A stretch of DNA of 6,394 nucleotides from 2-02-FULL-49-11 sp040757655. GTDB lineage: Bacteria > Patescibacteriota > Patescibacteriia > 2-02-FULL-49-11. Shown piece by piece: positions 4,934 to 6,394 of this stretch (position 1 is its first letter; every line of letters begins with the position of its first letter). The stretch lies in the NCBI GenBank assembly GCA_040757655.1, contig JBFLWV010000032.1:1-6394 (forward strand), given 5' to 3'. A program made the translations under genes and the position numbers. The notes under the pieces are model-generated. The model worked only from the letters and a program-made list of their open reading frames with translations, ran no database searches and was not told where the DNA came from.

Positions 4934-5482
4934 ATGCTGAATATCAATCATCTCCCCAATCAGGCGCCTGATGAAGAAGTGGTGCTGCTGCTGCGGAGGC
5001 ATATATTTATTATCCTTCGCGAGGTGGCCCTCTTTATGATTTTTGCAGGATTACCACTCCTTGCGTGGTACCTTCTGCAACGCAACCTCCCTACTTTTTT
5101 TGACGACGACATCCGCGTAAGCCTCGCAATACTCCTGGTCTATGCTTATGAGCTCTACGTGTGGCTCTTCTTCTATCGCGCATTTATTGATTACTACCTT
5201 GACGTATGGATTGTGACCAACAAGCGGATAATCAACATAGAACAAATGGGACTTTTCAATCGTCGCATCTCAGAACAAAAACTCTTTCGGGTACAGGATG
5301 TGTCATCCTCCCAACAGGGATTTTTTGGCACCTTTCTTGACTATGGTGATGTTTCGATACAAACTGCAGCAGAAGTTGGCCGGTTTACCTTCGAACAGGT
5401 ACCGCACCCCACGCAGGTAGCTTTACGCATTACCGAGCTTGTGGAACACGACAAGCATAACCACCCTCTCGTAAATCCCTGA
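4934..5482 (+). CDS. Membrane protein with bacterial PH domain (bPH2, YdbS-like)
   Basis: The 182-residue protein has a short soluble start (NINHLPNQAPDEEVVLLLRRH), two membrane helices at about residues 24-48 and 61-86, and a bacterial pleckstrin-homology domain from about 88 to 168. The domain shows the usual bPH2 pattern: YYLDVWIVTNKRIINIEQ, then GLFNRRISEQKLFRVQDVSS, then GTFLDYGDVSIQTA. Family members of the YdbS/YdbT type are membrane proteins of uncertain function. Proteins with this N-terminal 'NINHLPNQ-PDE' signature are, to my recollection, common in CPR genomes. The start follows the preceding stop by 3 bases without a Shine-Dalgarno site, so translation may depend on coupling. It is the last gene of the ruvB cluster. 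The tail is His-rich (HDKHNHPLV), which may bind metal or be incidental. Confidence 0.88.
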   Translation: MLNINHLPNQAPDEEVVLLLRRHIFIILREVALFMIFAGLPLLAWYLLQRNLPTFFDDDIRVSLAILLVYAYELYVWLFFYRAFIDYYLDVWIVTNKRIINIEQMGLFNRRISEQKLFRVQDVSSSQQGFFGTFLDYGDVSIQTAAEVGRFTFEQVPHPTQVALRITELVEHDKHNHPLVNP

Positions 5483-5487
5483 AACCC

Positions 5488-5516
5488 TTGACATAAATTC
5501 CGCCTTCTGTTAGGCT
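5488..5516 (+). promoter_or_regulatory. Candidate promoter upstream of the 3D-domain gene
   Basis: A perfect TTGACA (5488-5493) is followed after 17 bases by TAGGCT (5511-5516), which keeps the most conserved first, second and last bases of the -10 box. Predicted initiation is near 5523. It begins 5 bases after the PH-domain stop and precedes a terminator, so a transcript of only about 48 bases would form unless readthrough occurs. Confidence 0.55.
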
Positions 5517-5546
5517 GGAGCGTTTATAAAATTTATTAGTTTTTGT

Positions 5547-5570
5547 GAAGGATCAATAGGGTCCTTTTTT
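5547..5570 (+). terminator. Intrinsic terminator or attenuator before the 3D-domain gene
   Basis: GAAGGATC (5547-5554), loop AATAG, GGTCCTTT (5560-5567) form an 8-bp stem with two G-U pairs, within and followed by a run of six T (5565-5570). It can end the ruvB-cluster message. Because a promoter lies just upstream and the ATG at 5584 only 13 bases downstream, it may also attenuate the 3D-domain gene. Confidence 0.65.
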
Positions 5571-5583
5571 GTTACCCAAATTT

Positions 5584-6132
5584 ATGAAACGAAGACGAAG
5601 TAAATACCTTCCAACAATGGCCGCAAGCGTATTGCTTTTTGAATTTGTGGCGTTTCCGCATTCCACGGCAGCATCCTCCATACACTTACTAGACAATAAC
5701 GCGGGTGTGGTACGTGAGGCGAAACACCTCAACAATCCCATATCACTTCCGCAAGAAGAATATGCCGCGCAGCAAGCCTCTGACGCCCCGGCTGAGATTG
5801 TCTCGCCTCAACCCCTCCCGCAGACAGAATCTCTGGCTTTACGCGCACGCTATACCGTGGTCATTACTGCCTATTCATCCACGGTTGACCAGACTGACAG
5901 CGATCCCTGGACCACCGCATCAGGCACGCGGGTGAGAGATGGGATCATTGCGGCGAATTTCCTCACCTTTGGCACGCGGGTGCGCATACCTACGCTGTTT
6001 AGCGATAAAATTTTTTACGTCACTGACCGCATGCATGAGAGGTTCTCCGATCGAGTTGACATCTGGATGCAGACGCGCGAGGAAGCGTTGCAGTTTGGGG
6101 TAAGGGTTGCGACGATTGAAGTGTACGAATAA
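5584..6132 (+). CDS. Secreted 3D-domain protein (peptidoglycan-associated)
   Basis: The 182-residue product has a basic start (MKRRRSK), a hydrophobic segment (about 10-25) and a plausible signal-peptidase site after STAA (about residue 30). A low-complexity linker rich in Ala, Pro, Gln and Ser (about 45-85) leads to a C-terminal 3D domain (about 92-180). The three-Asp domain shows ITAYSS, DPWTTASGTRV, IIAANFLTFGTRVRIP, the D148 of VTDRM and the D159 of DRVDIWM, followed by EALQFGVR-x4-IEV. 3D domains share the double-psi barrel of MltA lytic transglycosylases and occur in cell-wall enzymes such as Rpf-like and YocH-like proteins, so a role in peptidoglycan turnover is likely but unproven. 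The frame extends to a TTG at 5569, but that lies in the terminator T-run, so ATG 5584 is preferred. No Shine-Dalgarno site is visible. Confidence 0.9.
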   Translation: MKRRRSKYLPTMAASVLLFEFVAFPHSTAASSIHLLDNNAGVVREAKHLNNPISLPQEEYAAQQASDAPAEIVSPQPLPQTESLALRARYTVVITAYSSTVDQTDSDPWTTASGTRVRDGIIAANFLTFGTRVRIPTLFSDKIFYVTDRMHERFSDRVDIWMQTREEALQFGVRVATIEVYE

Positions 6133-6152
6133 TGGCGCAATGCGCTCTGTAG

Positions 6153-6161
6153 TGCTAGAAT
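6153..6161 (+). promoter_or_regulatory. Extended -10 promoter element before tRNA-Cys
   Basis: TGC followed by TAGAAT (6156-6161) fits an extended -10 box and predicts initiation near 6168, leaving about 25 bases before the tRNA. No good -35 box lies upstream. It overlaps the 5' arm of the hairpin at 6159-6185, so promoter and hairpin may be alternative readings. Confidence 0.4.
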
Positions 6162-6185
6162 AGTAGCAATTTATTTGCTACTATT
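6159..6185 (+). terminator. Hairpin between the 3D-domain gene and tRNA-Cys
   Basis: AATAGTAGCAA and TTGCTACTATT form a perfect 11-bp stem with a 5-base TTTAT loop, followed by TATATATG. The stem is AT-rich and the T-tract is interrupted, so it is a modest terminator at best. It could equally be the 3' stabilising hairpin of the 3D-domain mRNA. Confidence 0.45.
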
Positions 6186-6192
6186 TATATAT

Positions 6193-6265
6193 GGCCTGGT
6201 AGCCAAGTGGCCAAGGCGGGAGTCTGCAAAACTCCTATTCGGGGGTTCGATTCCCCCCCAGGCCT
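6193..6265 (+). tRNA. tRNA-Cys (anticodon GCA)
   Basis: A complete 73-base cloverleaf: acceptor GGCCTGG (6193-6199) with CCAGGCC (6258-6264), D stem GCC/GGC, anticodon stem GGAGT/ACTCC with loop CTGCAAA (6224-6230) giving GCA, and T arm GGGGG-TTCGATT-CCCCC. Discriminator base 73 is U, the main identity element for cysteinyl-tRNA synthetase. CCA is not encoded; AATTTG follows directly. Confidence 0.96.
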
Positions 6266-6394
6266 AATTTGTTAATAAGTGATGTTACGCACGAGAATAA
6301 ATCTTAATTGGACGGAATCTTCTATTTGAGCCAAATTTTGATCTTACGCAAGCGGTATTGGCTGATTTGAAAAATGGCTTGTGTTAGCAACATT
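6266..6394. other. Repeat-bearing non-coding tail after tRNA-Cys
   Basis: No gene is supported here. TTACGCA occurs directly repeated (6285-6291 and 6344-6350). AGCCAA (6329-6334) is inverted as TTGGCT (6358-6363), and ATGTT (6282-6286) as AACAT (6389-6393) at the window edge. The pattern, AT-richness and position beside a tRNA 3' end would suit the edge of an insertion or integrated element, but no transposase or integrase is visible within the window. Confidence 0.3.

Noticed and set aside
5569..5583. TTG start codon for the 3D-domain protein.
   Set aside because: It falls inside the T-run of an intrinsic terminator, and ATG 5584 opens directly with the basic region of the signal peptide.
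6374..6394. ATG opening a possible gene running off the window end.
   Set aside because: Only seven codons are visible, with no ribosome site or promoter, so it cannot be supported.

Overview
The window looks like a chromosomal segment of an uncultured Candidate Phyla Radiation bacterium (Patescibacteria, probably in or near Parcubacteria). This is inferred from gene content, not from a marker phylogeny. The signs are a RuvB of bacterial type, a membrane-anchored VanW/YoaR-like surface protein, a two-helix membrane protein followed by a bacterial PH-domain protein, a short 3D-domain secreted protein, tRNA genes without encoded CCA, and several genes with no recognisable Shine-Dalgarno site. 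Both strands are used, but every protein gene is on the + strand.

Layout. Positions 1-183 hold no gene, only a strong hairpin and the minus-strand terminator of tRNA-Glu (184-255, minus). The tRNA promoter overlaps head to head with the likely promoter of a small heat-shock protein gene (360-842). That gene overlaps a DUF3006-type gene (839-1084) by 4 bases. After a terminator-like hairpin and a second perfect hairpin comes a 628-residue VanW-domain protein (1184-3070).

Positions 3071-3625 are a 555-base protein-free stretch with far more base-pairing potential than ordinary spacer. It holds a minus-strand terminator (3069-3096), a cloverleaf-like fold (3115-3205), a small repeat element with four 10-bp-phased ACGCAGAT-type motifs around an inverted repeat (3254-3341), and a candidate promoter-RNA-terminator unit at about 3357-3512. 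That last unit has a 20-position closing stem (18 paired), an internal bubble and a bulged terminal hairpin, an arrangement resembling 6S RNA. It is the most interesting part of the window.

From 3626 a tight cluster runs ruvB, a two-helix membrane protein (4682-4930) and a two-helix plus PH-domain protein (4934-5482), with gaps of 9 and 3 bases. A promoter with a perfect TTGACA box and an intrinsic terminator then precede a secreted 3D-domain protein (5584-6132), a layout compatible with attenuation. The window ends with tRNA-Cys (6193-6265) and about 130 bases with inverted and direct repeats that may be a mobile-element edge.

Functional themes are protein quality control (Hsp20), Holliday-junction branch migration (RuvB), and the cell envelope (VanW, PH-domain and 3D proteins). 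Apart from the RNA candidates the gene content is ordinary for such a genome.
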